Of a DNA stretch of 64,000 bases, positions 18,938 through 28,700 are shown piece by piece (positions within the stretch are counted from its first letter, which is position 1; each line of letters starts with the position of its first letter). This DNA is from an uncultured Saprospiraceae bacterium (GTDB lineage: Bacteria > Bacteroidota > Bacteroidia > Chitinophagales > Saprospiraceae): positions 1-64,000 of the forward strand of contig CALFDU010000021.1 of NCBI GenBank assembly GCA_937950315.1, written 5' to 3'. The position numbers and the translations under genes are program-made. The notes beneath the pieces were generated by a model, which saw only the letters and a program-made list of their open reading frames with translations, had not been told where the DNA came from and did not search any database.

Positions 18938-18988
18938 CGGCGTGTGAATTAAGTGTTGGATTTTAAGTGCATTTAAATGTAGTCGATT

Positions 18989-20008
18989 CTATGACGAAAG
19001 TTCTTTGAGTATATTTTTGGTTTGCTTCATCATCTGCTCGTCAATGTTTAGATGTGTAACCAATCGCACTTTCTGAGGCCCAAAAGCCGATGCAATAATG
19101 CCCTTGCTTTCGAGTTTTTTAACGAATTCAGCAGCGGTTATATTTTCATTCAAATTGAAAATTACAATATTGGTCATAACTGGTAAAACACTTTCTACAT
19201 AACTACAACTCTCTAATATCTTTCCCAATTCTTTTGCCCGATCGTTGTCTATTTTTAAACGATCTACTTGATGATCTAAGGCATAATTACAAGCCGCAGC
19301 CAGAAATCCAGCTTGACGCATTCCTCCACCCATTGCTTTTCTGAATTTTCTAGCCCTAGCTATAAAGTCTTTCTTGCCAAGTAACAGAGAGCCTACCGGT
19401 GCACCCAACCCTTTAGACATACAAATAGATATGCTGTCAAATAGTTGTCCGATCTCATGTGTGCTTTCTTCTGTCTCTACCAGAACATTGAAAAGTCGTG
19501 CTCCATCTAAGTGCAATCTTAGATTTAAATCTGTACAAGCATCACGGATAGGAACTATTTCTTCTTTGGTATAATAGGTCCCTCCGCCAGTATTGCAAGA
19601 GTTTTCTATCACTACCAATTTAGAATTGGCAAGCCAGTCATAATTGGGATTCACCGATGCACGCACTTGGTCTGCAGTTATCTTACCATATTTTCCTTCA
19701 ATGAGTTTGATTGCTATGCCGGAGTTATAGGCATAACCGCCGTTTTCGTATTTGTACACATGCGATAATTTGTCGCATATAAGCTCATCCATTGGATTAG
19801 TATGCGTTTTTATAGCGATCTGATTGGTCATTGTTCCTGAAGGGCAGAATAGTGCGTCCTCCATCCCAAACATATCGGCTACACGGCTTTGAAGCTCATT
19901 AACGCTGGGGTCTTGCTTGAATACATCGTCACCAACTTTTGCGTCCATCATGGCTTTTAACATGCCATCGGTGGGTGTAGTAACGGTGTCACTTATTAAA
20001 TTGATCAA
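18989..20008 (-). CDS. ltaE: Low-specificity threonine aldolase
   Basis: The 339-residue fold-type I PLP enzyme cleaves threonine or allo-threonine to glycine and acetaldehyde. Key blocks are ISDTVTTPTDGMLKAMMDAKVGDDV at the start (a family hallmark), HLDGARLFN, and the PLP lysine in ICMSKGLGAPVGS near residue 200. A minus-strand -7 element (TATATTTG) lies at 20052-20059. It is divergent from a Nudix-type regulator whose own promoter overlaps this element, so the regulator may control it; that is inference. Confidence 0.93.
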   Translation of the reverse strand: MINLISDTVTTPTDGMLKAMMDAKVGDDVFKQDPSVNELQSRVADMFGMEDALFCPSGTMTNQIAIKTHTNPMDELICDKLSHVYKYENGGYAYNSGIAIKLIEGKYGKITADQVRASVNPNYDWLANSKLVVIENSCNTGGGTYYTKEEIVPIRDACTDLNLRLHLDGARLFNVLVETEESTHEIGQLFDSISICMSKGLGAPVGSLLLGKKDFIARARKFRKAMGGGMRQAGFLAAACNYALDHQVDRLKIDNDRAKELGKILESCSYVESVLPVMTNIVIFNLNENITAAEFVKKLESKGIIASAFGPQKVRLVTHLNIDEQMMKQTKNILKELSS

Positions 20009-20041
20009 TTATATGTGGATTGTGAAAAAAAATTAATTTCT

Positions 20042-20059
20042 TACATTTACCCAAATATA
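20042..20059. promoter_or_regulatory. Overlapping divergent promoters between ltaE and regulator gene
   Basis: The minus strand has TATATTTG at 20052-20059, an exact -7 match for ltaE. The plus strand has TACATTTA at 20042-20049, a one-base variant for the regulator. The two elements are separated by only 2 bp, so the two genes probably compete for polymerase. Confidence 0.5.
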
Positions 20060-20067
20060 AAGATTGA

Positions 20068-20757
20068 ATGTCAAATTCACAGGAATATTTTAAGTCTGCT
20101 GTATCAGTCGATAACGTCATTTTTGGCTTTGACGACTCAGATCTGAAGGTACTTTTGATCAAAAGGGGAGAAGAACCGTTTTTTGGCGAATGGGCACTGC
20201 CTGGAGATCTTGTTTATCCAAATGAGGACATAAATACAGCTGCAAATAGAATACTGTTTGACCTTACTGGGCTTAATAATGTCTATTTAGAACAAGTAAT
20301 GACATTCGGAGAAGTGGATCGTCACCCCAAAGGACGCGTTATAACCATCAGCTATTTCTCTTTGATAAACATCAATAAAGTTAGTCCAAAAGCTTCTTCA
20401 TTTGCCAATGAAATCAGTTGGAAAAATGTACGTGACATAGAATATTTGGCATTTGATCATTTCAAGATTATGACCAATTGTCTAAAAAGACTTCAGACCA
20501 ACCTAAAGTTGAAACCAATTGGATTTGAGTTGCTTCCAGAAAACTTTACACTGACTGAATTACAGCAACTTTACGAAAGTGTACTAGGAAAAGAATTGGA
20601 TAAGAGAAACTTCAGAAAGAAGATCAATAAAATGAAAATCATCAAAGATCTTAATATGTATCAGACTGGCGTTGCTCATCGTCCCGCTAGATTGTATTCC
20701 TTTGACAAAGAATCCTATCAACAGGCTCTCGAAGATGGCATTACTTTCGAGATTTAA
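20068..20757 (+). CDS. NrtR-like transcriptional regulator with degenerate Nudix domain
   Basis: The 229-residue protein has an N-terminal Nudix fold (residues about 10-140) and a C-terminal winged-helix domain (about 150-225). The Nudix box lacks the REUXEE catalytic signature: the equivalent stretch reads NRILFDLTGL. It should therefore bind, not hydrolyse, a nucleotide or sugar ligand. NrtR-family regulators control NAD metabolism or, in Bacteroidota, sugar use. The ligand here is unknown. The nearest target candidate is the divergent ltaE. Confidence 0.85.
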   Translation: MSNSQEYFKSAVSVDNVIFGFDDSDLKVLLIKRGEEPFFGEWALPGDLVYPNEDINTAANRILFDLTGLNNVYLEQVMTFGEVDRHPKGRVITISYFSLININKVSPKASSFANEISWKNVRDIEYLAFDHFKIMTNCLKRLQTNLKLKPIGFELLPENFTLTELQQLYESVLGKELDKRNFRKKINKMKIIKDLNMYQTGVAHRPARLYSFDKESYQQALEDGITFEI

Positions 20758-20776
20758 TTGCAATCGGATTAAAGGT

Positions 20777-21856
20777 TTATTCTGATTGATTTACAAAAAC
20801 TTTGTTGATGCTTATGCCAACAGTTTTTGCTCTAAAGTAAGATTCTGACATCATTAAATATCCTTTGTAATCACTGATCTCACCCCATGAATTTTTGATA
20901 ATGTAATAATTTGCTCCATTCTCATCCTTGGCAGTCCCAACCAAATGCATTAAATGATCATCTGTAGTTACATATGATTCAAATGCCTGCTGTCTATCTT
21001 TTTGGGTTACAATTTTTTCTTTGCACGGTTTGTCAAAACATGATTCTTTAAATTCAACAGGATTGATGGCCAATCCTCTTTTTGCAGAAAACCCCTTTTC
21101 ACTTACATCTCCATCCCATATAACAGAATGGCCTTTTTCAATTGCCATATCAACCATTGCCTGAAGTCTATCGATATCAACATTGAGATAGGATCCATTT
21201 GAATAATTGTCAGGAATTTCTAAAATGAAACTTTCGTCAAATGGGTGATGCGTGAAACTTGTAACATGGGTATAAGCCTCAAGCTCCAAACCCAAATAGT
21301 TAGTATAAGATTCTGCATTAAAATTTTTCTCATCAAGAGAAAATGAATCTTCATAATCATTCATGTGTTCATCCAAAATACCATTGAAATCATCCTGCCA
21401 ATTTGTAGGAATATCTCTAGCATCTATAATTGAATCTAAATAAGTTTTTAGCTCATCAAACAATAATTCGTGGTTGTGTTTTTTGGCCAATTTACCGGAG
21501 TAAGCACTTTCAGGAACCAGACCATTTCTTATTCCTGCATTGAGCATATCATGAGCAAGACTGCCTTCAGAAAAGTTTGCATTGCCTTGACGCAGAATAT
21601 AGTTTCTTGCTTTATCTAAATATACGTCTCTTACAATATACATCTCTGACAAATCAATAGCTTGACCTTTTGTTCTGAGTACTTCAGATTCTAAAAATGA
21701 AATAGAAGCAAACGACCAGCATGTGCCAGTTTTATCTTGACTTTTGACTTCCGTATTGTCAACTTGCTGGATTATTTCAAAATCATATTGAGCTTTAGCA
21801 ACATGATGAAATGCTAGAATCATAGATACAATCAATAGTGATTTCAATATTTCCAT
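20777..21856 (-). CDS. Secreted papain-like (C1, bleomycin hydrolase type) cysteine peptidase
   Basis: I start at the ATG at 21856, giving a clean signal peptide (MEILKSLLIVSMILAFHHVAKAQ). The upstream in-frame codons back to 21919 look like non-coding leader. The 359-residue protein has catalytic Cys in KTGTCWSFASISF, His in DDHLMHLVGTA and Asn in YYIIKNSWGE. The large insertion between Cys and His resembles aminopeptidase C/bleomycin hydrolase. With the nearby S46 and M1 enzymes it adds to peptide breakdown in the envelope or outside. Confidence 0.9.
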   Translation of the reverse strand: MEILKSLLIVSMILAFHHVAKAQYDFEIIQQVDNTEVKSQDKTGTCWSFASISFLESEVLRTKGQAIDLSEMYIVRDVYLDKARNYILRQGNANFSEGSLAHDMLNAGIRNGLVPESAYSGKLAKKHNHELLFDELKTYLDSIIDARDIPTNWQDDFNGILDEHMNDYEDSFSLDEKNFNAESYTNYLGLELEAYTHVTSFTHHPFDESFILEIPDNYSNGSYLNVDIDRLQAMVDMAIEKGHSVIWDGDVSEKGFSAKRGLAINPVEFKESCFDKPCKEKIVTQKDRQQAFESYVTTDDHLMHLVGTAKDENGANYYIIKNSWGEISDYKGYLMMSESYFRAKTVGISINKVFVNQSE

Positions 21857-21983
21857 TTTAATACATCTTAAATTAATGCCACCAGATCTTAAGGGACGTA
21901 ACGAAAATAGAGATTTCATGATTTATATGCTTATTTTATTGCAATTAAATTAATACTTGTCACATTGTTGGGTTCATTTAATT

Positions 21984-21991
21984 TATCTTTG
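21984..21991 (+). promoter_or_regulatory. -7 promoter element of lepA
   Basis: TATCTTTG is an exact TAnnTTTG match, with a TTG at 21965-21967, 16 bp upstream. It ends 7 bp before the lepA ATG, so the transcript would be leaderless or nearly so. Confidence 0.6.
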
Positions 21992-21998
21992 TGATCCT

Positions 21999-23792
21999 AT
22001 GGAATTAATCAGAAATTTTTGCGTTATCGCTCATATTGATCATGGTAAGTCAACCTTATCAGATCGTCTTCTTGAAGAAACAAAGACCATATCCGAAAGA
22101 GAGATGAAAGATCAGGCTTTGGATGATATGGATATTGAGAGAGAAAGAGGGATTACAATCAAGAGTCATGCTATACAGATGTACTATTCCCATGCAGATG
22201 GTAACAAGTATACGCTTAACTTAATAGACACTCCTGGTCACGTCGATTTTTCTTACGAAGTATCGAGATCAATCGCGGCATGCGAAGGAGCTTTATTATT
22301 GGTTGATGCAAGTCAAGGCATCCAAGCGCAGACAATTTCAAATCTTTATTTGGCACTTGAACACGATCTAGAAATCATACCTATTCTTAATAAGGTAGAT
22401 ATGGAGAGTGCAATGATAGAAGAAGTGTCTGATCAGATTATTGATTTGATTGGTTGTGATGTAAGTGAGATTATCCATGCTTCTGGTAAAACGGGAATCG
22501 GTATTACTGATATTTTGGATGGGATTGTAGCCAGAGTGCCTGCTCCCAAAGGAGATGTAAATGCTCCTCTTCAAGCTTTGATTTTTGATTCAGTTTTTAA
22601 TCAATTTAGAGGTGTTGTAGCCTACTTCAGAATCTTGAACGGAACCATGAAAAAAGGTGAAGAAGTGAAGTTTGTCAATACCGATAAAAACTACGCAGCT
22701 GATGAGATTGGAATATTGCAAATTGGGCAAGTTCCTAAGAAAAAATTAGCTGCAGGAAACGTAGGGTATATCATTACTGGAATTAAAGAAAGTAGTGAAA
22801 TAAAAGTAGGAGATACCATTACCTCTCAAGAGAATCCTTGTGAATCTGCTATTGATGGATTTGAGCATGTCAAGCCAATGGTTTTTGCTGGTCTTTACCC
22901 GATTGAAAATGAAGATTTTGAAGACCTGCGTGATAGCATGGAAAAACTACAATTGAATGATGCATCTTTGGTTTTTGAACCAGAATCGTCTATTGCCTTG
23001 GGGTTTGGATTTAGATGTGGGTTTTTAGGTATGTTACACCTAGAAATCATTCAAGAAAGACTGTCTAGAGAGTTTGATCAAGAGGTGATAACCACTATTC
23101 CTAACGTATCTTATTATGCCTATACTAAGAAGGGGGAAAAGCTGTTAATCAATACACCCAATGACCTTCCCGATCCTACGATATTGGACAAAGTTGAAGA
23201 GCCGTATATCAAGGCACAAATCATTACAAAGCCTGAGTTTATTGGTACTATCATGAAACTTTGCATGGACAAAAGAGGAATCATGACCAAGCAAACGTAT
23301 TTGACAGAGACGAGGGTAGAGATGACCTTTGAGATGCCTTTGGCAGAGATCGTTTTTGATTTTTATGATAGACTTAAGTCCGTAACAAAAGGATACGCTT
23401 CTTTTGATTACGCGATGATTGAATTCAGAGCATCTGATCTTGTTAAATTGGATATCAGATTGAATAGTGAACCGGTCGATGCATTGTCCTCATTGGTTCA
23501 TAGAGAAAAAGCTGCTTCCTTCGGTAGAAGGATTTGTAAAAAGCTTAGAGAATTATTGCCTCGCCAACAATTTATGATTGCCATACAAGCATCAATCGGA
23601 GCAAAAATAATTGCGAGAGAAACCATTTCAGCTTTGAGAAAAGACGTTACTGCCAAGTGTTATGGTGGTGATATTACAAGAAAAAGAAAGCTTCTTGAAA
23701 AGCAGAAAAAAGGGAAGAAAAAGATGAGACAAATTGGAACGGTTCAAGTACCCCAAAAAACATTCTTGGAAGTACTTAAAATTACTGAATAA
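21999..23792 (+). CDS. lepA: Elongation factor 4 (LepA)
   Basis: I place the start at the ATG at 21999 ([20 protein letters not shown]), matching the family N-terminus. The 14 extra upstream codons overlap the promoter. The 597-residue translational GTPase has the P-loop AHIDHGKS, switch region [23 protein letters not shown] and NKVD. The EF4-specific C-terminal domain ends in [21 protein letters not shown]. It back-translocates or remodels stalled ribosomes. It stands alone, flanked by the papain-like peptidase and a DUF1573 gene. Confidence 0.96.
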   Translation: MELIRNFCVIAHIDHGKSTLSDRLLEETKTISEREMKDQALDDMDIERERGITIKSHAIQMYYSHADGNKYTLNLIDTPGHVDFSYEVSRSIAACEGALLLVDASQGIQAQTISNLYLALEHDLEIIPILNKVDMESAMIEEVSDQIIDLIGCDVSEIIHASGKTGIGITDILDGIVARVPAPKGDVNAPLQALIFDSVFNQFRGVVAYFRILNGTMKKGEEVKFVNTDKNYAADEIGILQIGQVPKKKLAAGNVGYIITGIKESSEIKVGDTITSQENPCESAIDGFEHVKPMVFAGLYPIENEDFEDLRDSMEKLQLNDASLVFEPESSIALGFGFRCGFLGMLHLEIIQERLSREFDQEVITTIPNVSYYAYTKKGEKLLINTPNDLPDPTILDKVEEPYIKAQIITKPEFIGTIMKLCMDKRGIMTKQTYLTETRVEMTFEMPLAEIVFDFYDRLKSVTKGYASFDYAMIEFRASDLVKLDIRLNSEPVDALSSLVHREKAASFGRRICKKLRELLPRQQFMIAIQASIGAKIIARETISALRKDVTAKCYGGDITRKRKLLEKQKKGKKKMRQIGTVQVPQKTFLEVLKITE

Positions 23793-23800
23793 CGCTTATG

Positions 23801-24217
23801 TTAGTCTTGTAATAAAATGAAGCTGTAGTCCAAAATGAACCAGATTGGATCACCAGTTTCCTTGTCAATATTTTCAAGGTAAACATCAATATCTACCGTT
23901 TCCGATTCTTCTTTTTCAGTACTGTCAAAAACCACTTTTAAAACACCAGTTTCTCCAGGAGCTATTGGCTTTCTTGGATATCTAATCGTTGTACATTCGC
24001 AAGATGAAACTAAACTTATTTTGATGTCTTCATTTCCAGTATTCTCGAAGGCGTATTCCATTTCTCGTGTATCACCTCGTTTGACTTCTCCTAAGCTGAT
24101 GTGTTTTTTATCAAAGCTCATCAAGGGCTTTTTTTCGCTCGTAGGCAAATGTTGTTGCGCTGTGATCGAAGTAGAAAATACAAATGCTAAAACTAAAGTT
24201 GTAAAAAATACCTTCAT
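23801..24217 (-). CDS. DUF1573 secreted protein
   Basis: I start at the ATG at 24217, which gives a signal peptide ending in SITAQQ; nine upstream in-frame codons are not needed. The 138-residue product has the DUF1573 immunoglobulin-like domain with the hallmark SSCECTTIRYPRKPIAPGETG. The family is abundant in Bacteroidota envelopes and its role is not known. Its 3' end is 8 bp from the lepA stop codon, tail to tail. Confidence 0.87.
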   Translation of the reverse strand: MKVFFTTLVLAFVFSTSITAQQHLPTSEKKPLMSFDKKHISLGEVKRGDTREMEYAFENTGNEDIKISLVSSCECTTIRYPRKPIAPGETGVLKVVFDSTEKEESETVDIDVYLENIDKETGDPIWFILDYSFILLQD

Positions 24218-24283
24218 GATGTTATTGTGTACTGCAAATATCAACGATTTATGCAGATGAAATTATTAAAGAGACGTTAAATA

Positions 24284-24985
24284 TTATTGATTTTGTTCGA
24301 TTAATCTGTCGACCAATTGAGGCACGCCAATAGTTGCAGGTTCTTTGATTACTTCTAGTCTATCTGATAGAGCATGTAGTTCGTGATTTAAAGCTGGTTT
24401 GGGATCAATGTAGTATACCTGTGCACTATTAGGAAGGTAAGATACCAACGCTGCTGCTGGATATACCTGCATTGAAGTACCAATAACAAGGCATATAGAA
24501 CAGTTTAACAACTCATTGATGGCTGCACTCAACATAGGAACTTGCTCTCCAAACCAAACAATATGTGGCCTTAATTGATGACCATCATCACAGTAATCCC
24601 CCAACATTAGGTCTTTTTCCCACTGATATACCAAATGATGAGAAACGGTGCTGCGAACTTTATTGAGTTCGCCGTGTAGATGAATGACATTTGTACTGCC
24701 TGCCCTTTCATGAAGATTATCTACATTTTGAGTGATTACAACCGTTTTGAATTGATTTTCTAGTCTAACAAGGTCAATATGCCCTTTATTTGGTTTAACA
24801 GTTTGCAATTGGGCTCTTCTTTGATTGTAAAAATCTAAAACAAGCTCTTTGTTTTGTTGCCAACCTTGCGGTGAAGCAACCTCCATAACATCATGCCCTT
24901 CCCACAAACCATCCGCATCTCTAAATGTCTTTATTCCGCTTTCTGCACTGATGCCAGCACCGGTTAAAATACAAATTTTCTTCAT
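24284..24985 (-). CDS. cobB: Sirtuin-type NAD-dependent deacylase lacking the zinc cysteines
   Basis: The 233-residue Sir2 protein has the NAD-binding motifs GAGISAESGIKTFRDADGLW and TQNVDNLHERAG and the catalytic histidine in HLHGEL. The Tyr and Arg of the SIRT5-type acyl pocket appear as FYNQRR near residue 81, suggesting removal of succinyl or malonyl groups. The usual four zinc cysteines are missing: the segment after HLHGEL has only one Cys (DYCDDGHQLRPHIVWFGE). The core is otherwise intact, so the enzyme is probably active without zinc. Confidence 0.9.
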   Translation of the reverse strand: MKKICILTGAGISAESGIKTFRDADGLWEGHDVMEVASPQGWQQNKELVLDFYNQRRAQLQTVKPNKGHIDLVRLENQFKTVVITQNVDNLHERAGSTNVIHLHGELNKVRSTVSHHLVYQWEKDLMLGDYCDDGHQLRPHIVWFGEQVPMLSAAINELLNCSICLVIGTSMQVYPAAALVSYLPNSAQVYYIDPKPALNHELHALSDRLEVIKEPATIGVPQLVDRLIEQNQ

Positions 24986-25039
24986 AAGTTAAGATTGTGA
25001 CAGTTTGATGATTCGACTTTAAAATTAGAGGAAAACCCT

Positions 25040-25047
25040 TATATTTG
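25040..25047 (+). promoter_or_regulatory. Possible distal promoter element upstream of PorP/SprF gene
   Basis: TATATTTG at 25040-25047 is an exact -7 match but lies 188 bp before the PorP/SprF start. A closer one-base variant, TACCTTTA, lies at 25129-25136. The 250-bp gap from 24986 to 25235 is otherwise very AT-rich, with nothing else recognisable. Confidence 0.3.
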
Positions 25048-25235
25048 GGATCATCTATTCTATTTAACTTCACAAAGTGTTTATATGTTACTTAATTTTT
25101 TAAAGATTAAGTATTAGCACAGTTTTTGTACCTTTAATTTATATAAACCGTTGAAAATCAGTAAGTTCTGATAGTCAACCAATTATATATTATTACTAGT
25201 ATTAATATAATAATTAATTAACCTAACCTGAGTAT

Positions 25236-26255
25236 ATGTCATACAAAAAGATATTAGTCTTTTGTATTGCTTTTACCACATTTATGAGTGTTGGAAAAGC
25301 GCAAGACTTGCATTATTCACAGTTTTATAATGCACCACTGGTCGTAAATCCCGCCTTGACAGGTATTTTTAAAGGGGATAAGAGGGTTTCTGTTTCATTG
25401 AGAGACCAATGGAGGTCTGTACCAGTGCCATGGTTTACCTTTACATTAGGATATGATCAAAAAGTTTACTTAGACAAAAGAGATGATTTGTTTCTTGGTC
25501 TTGGTGGGTTTTTTAATTACGACCAGCAAGGAGATTCAAAATTGAACTTAGGAAGTATCAATTTGAGTGGATCAATTACCAAGATAATTACTCCCAAACA
25601 CCTTATCACTGGAGGCCTTACGCTAGGATATTCCAACAAAGGATTCAATCCAGATGCATTGGTTTGGGATTCTCAATTCCAAAACGGGGTGTTTAACATT
25701 CAGAATGCGACAGGCGAACCTACTGATATTGGAAGATTGGGATACATTGAAACTGCACTAGGTTTTAATTATAGATACCAGAAATCATCTAGAACCAAAA
25801 TGGATATAGGTGTAGGTGCATGGCACTTAACAACACCCGCCGATGAATTTTACGGTAGAGGAAATGCTCAAGAGCTACCAATTAGACTTTCGGTTTACGG
25901 AATTGGATCTGCCAAACTTACAGATGATTTAGATATTGAATTGGATCTGATGGTTCAAGATCAAGGAACATACACAGAAATAATATTTGGCACTTACCTT
26001 GATATCTACTTAGACAAGGATAGAGGCCAGGAAAAGAACTTACATATTGGAGCAGGCTGGAGAACTTCAAGAGCTTTGTATCCAAAGATTGCACTTGAAT
26101 GGCAAAAGCGATATTTCGTTGCTGTAAGCTATGATATAGATTTTTCAGAATTTAATCAACATACAAATTTAAGAGGTGGACCTGAAATTCATTTCAATTA
26201 CTTAATCACAGATGTTAAGCCGTTGAAACCATTGAAAGTTTGCCCTATTTATTAA
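25236..26255 (+). CDS. PorP/SprF-family T9SS outer-membrane protein
   Basis: The 339-residue product has a signal peptide and a beta-barrel pattern. It has the PorP/SprF N-terminal block QDLHYSQFYNAPLVVNPALTG and ends with a terminal aromatic strand region. PorP/SprF proteins cooperate with type IX secretion and are typically paired with a specific large surface protein that has a type B sorting domain, as here. It is followed after 20 bp by an OmpA-family gene and then by the adhesin, so the three form one unit. Confidence 0.92.
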   Translation: MSYKKILVFCIAFTTFMSVGKAQDLHYSQFYNAPLVVNPALTGIFKGDKRVSVSLRDQWRSVPVPWFTFTLGYDQKVYLDKRDDLFLGLGGFFNYDQQGDSKLNLGSINLSGSITKIITPKHLITGGLTLGYSNKGFNPDALVWDSQFQNGVFNIQNATGEPTDIGRLGYIETALGFNYRYQKSSRTKMDIGVGAWHLTTPADEFYGRGNAQELPIRLSVYGIGSAKLTDDLDIELDLMVQDQGTYTEIIFGTYLDIYLDKDRGQEKNLHIGAGWRTSRALYPKIALEWQKRYFVAVSYDIDFSEFNQHTNLRGGPEIHFNYLITDVKPLKPLKVCPIY

Positions 26256-26275
26256 GTTATCTTGATGTCCCAACC

Positions 26276-28681
26276 ATGAACTTGAGAATTTTAAATACAT
26301 TATTGTTGCTTTTGGGTGTCTGCGTAAGCCTTACAGGCCAGACCAAGAAAGCATTTCTGGAAGCAGCAGAAATTGCTATTTCTGATAAAGACTTCCATAC
26401 TGCTACGCAGTATTTCAAAGAAGCACTGGAGTTTGATACTACAGATGTTTATACGTTGAACAAATCTGCGGATGCTGCAAGACAATTCAATGCCTATACA
26501 TATGCTGCCACCAACTATGAAAAAGTGTTAGAGTTAGATGCGATTGGTGAGTATCCTATGTCTTCATTTTACCTTGCTGAAATGTATCAAAAATTGGGAC
26601 GATACGATGATGCCATTATGCAGTACGAACTTTATCTATCTGAAAATAACGGGGATGATGAATATTATACACTAAAATCTGGAAAAGAAATTGAAGCTTG
26701 TAAGTGGGCGCTAGAAGAAAAAGATAATGATCTAGATTACATAAAAGTAACAAACGCAGGTGGAGAGATAAATACTGAGTATTCTGAATTCGGTGCACAA
26801 AAAGTAGATGAAAATCTATATTATTCTTCTCTTAGATTTGAGAATCAAAATGAAGACGACACTTCAAACAAAAGAATAAGTAAACTATTAAAGTCAGAAA
26901 CTGACGGCATTAACGGAATTCTAGAAGGCGACATAAATAATACCTCTCAGCTGGTTGCGCATACCGCAATCAATATGAATCGCACAAGAATTTACTACAC
27001 GGTTTGTGACTATGTAAATTCATATGATATTCGATGTGATCTTTATTATAGATCAATCGATGATGATGGTAATTTTGGATCTGCACAAAGACTTCCTGCT
27101 CCAATTAACGCTGACGGAGCTACCAATACACAACCACATGTAGCCTATGATAAGAATGCAGGTAGAGAAGTTTTGTTCTTTGTTTCAGATAGAGAAACTG
27201 GTAAAGGAAAACTTGATATCTGGTATTCAGTGATTGAATCTGATACCGACTTTTCTGACCCTAGAAATTTAACTGAAGTAAATACAGCTGAAGATGAAAT
27301 TTCTCCTTTTTACCACTCTGATAGTAATTCACTTTATTTCAGTTCAAACGGAAGATTAGGTTTTGGCGGATATGATGTTTTTAGAACCGATTATAGTCAA
27401 GACTCTGAGGAGTTTGTGAACATAACCAACATGGGCTCGCCGGTAAATACAAGCTATCATGATCTTTATTATTCTTTAAACCCAGAAGGAGATGAAGGAT
27501 ATATGTCGTCAAACAGAGTTGGTTCTCAATACTTGGAGGATCAAGTGGAAGCTTGTTGCTACGATATTTATAAAGTTGATATTGAAGAATTTGATGTTAT
27601 TTTCAATGCATTAACATTCAATAAAACAACAGGTGATTCCTTGATATTGACAACAGTAAGAGTAATTGATGCAGCAACAAATGAAGAAGTTGAAAGAATT
27701 ACCAATCCTGATGATAATGACCACATATTTACCTTGCCTTCTGGAAGAGATTATATAGTGATTGCAGAAAGACAAGGGTTCAGTTCTGATACAGTATCAT
27801 TGACAACCAAGAATGTAAGAAGAGATGAAGAGATCATCAAGAAGTTATATTTAGAACAAGAAATTACAATTCTTGAAGTTTATACTTTCGACAAATTAGA
27901 TAAATCAGATTTGACAGGTGTAACCATTATTCTTGAAAACTTAGATGATCCATCAAAGAATGACGTGATCAGGTTTAATGAACTTACTAACGACTTCAAC
28001 TTTGAGTTAGATCCATGCACCAAGTATAGAATCACCGCCTTCAAAGATGGTTTTGAGTCTCAAACATTTGAAGTTGATACATGTGATCCTGAAAACCAAG
28101 GAACAATCAGAAGAGATTTATTCATGGGTAAACCAGATTTAAATATCTACTTGCCTGTGACACTTTATTTTGATAATGACTATCCAGATCCGAGGTCTAG
28201 AAATATGTATACGATCAGTAATTATTCTGAAACATATTTCCCTTACTATGCCAAGAAAGAGGAGTTTAAAACGAAAGGAGGATCTGAAGAGCTTGAACTA
28301 TTTTTTGAGAATAGGGTGAAGGGAGAATATGACAAGATGCAGCTGTTTTTGGATAAGTTGTACGAGAGACTAAGAAATGGGGAGGCATTTGAAGTAGCTA
28401 TTAAAGGTTACGCAAGTCCAAAGTCTACCAATAAATACAACTTGGCTCTGGGTCAACGAAGAGTATATAGTTTACTGAACGAAATGAGAGATTTTGCCAA
28501 TGGTGCATTTGATCAATATCTCAATAATGGCTCATTAGTACTTACTGATGTTTCATATGGAGAGGAACTTGCACCAAAAGGTATAAGCGATAGTAATTCC
28601 AATACAAAGAAATCCATCTATAGTGTTGAAGCTTCTCAGGAGCGTCGTGCACAAATAGTAAGTGTTAGGAAATTAAATTAA
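26276..28681 (+). CDS. OmpA-family protein with TPR and PD40 regions
   Basis: I start at the ATG at 26276, which gives a signal peptide ending in SLTGQ; the twelve upstream codons are not needed. The 801-residue product has TPR-like helices at about residues 20-130, a WD40-like PD40 propeller (VSDRETGKGKLDIWYSV, YFSSNGRLGFGGYDVFRTD), carboxypeptidase-regulatory-like segments, and a C-terminal OmpA domain near residues 690-790 (IKGYASPKSTNKYNLALGQRR). The OmpA domain should bind peptidoglycan. The layout matches PorE-like proteins that link the T9SS to the cell wall. Confidence 0.9.
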   Translation: MNLRILNTLLLLLGVCVSLTGQTKKAFLEAAEIAISDKDFHTATQYFKEALEFDTTDVYTLNKSADAARQFNAYTYAATNYEKVLELDAIGEYPMSSFYLAEMYQKLGRYDDAIMQYELYLSENNGDDEYYTLKSGKEIEACKWALEEKDNDLDYIKVTNAGGEINTEYSEFGAQKVDENLYYSSLRFENQNEDDTSNKRISKLLKSETDGINGILEGDINNTSQLVAHTAINMNRTRIYYTVCDYVNSYDIRCDLYYRSIDDDGNFGSAQRLPAPINADGATNTQPHVAYDKNAGREVLFFVSDRETGKGKLDIWYSVIESDTDFSDPRNLTEVNTAEDEISPFYHSDSNSLYFSSNGRLGFGGYDVFRTDYSQDSEEFVNITNMGSPVNTSYHDLYYSLNPEGDEGYMSSNRVGSQYLEDQVEACCYDIYKVDIEEFDVIFNALTFNKTTGDSLILTTVRVIDAATNEEVERITNPDDNDHIFTLPSGRDYIVIAERQGFSSDTVSLTTKNVRRDEEIIKKLYLEQEITILEVYTFDKLDKSDLTGVTIILENLDDPSKNDVIRFNELTNDFNFELDPCTKYRITAFKDGFESQTFEVDTCDPENQGTIRRDLFMGKPDLNIYLPVTLYFDNDYPDPRSRNMYTISNYSETYFPYYAKKEEFKTKGGSEELELFFENRVKGEYDKMQLFLDKLYERLRNGEAFEVAIKGYASPKSTNKYNLALGQRRVYSLLNEMRDFANGAFDQYLNNGSLVLTDVSYGEELAPKGISDSNSNTKKSIYSVEASQERRAQIVSVRKLN

Positions 28682-28700
28682 AAGAATTAAGCATTTTAAT

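Noticed and set aside
20068-20757. Active Nudix hydrolase
   Set aside because: The catalytic REUXEE residues are absent and a winged-helix domain follows, so a regulator is more likely.
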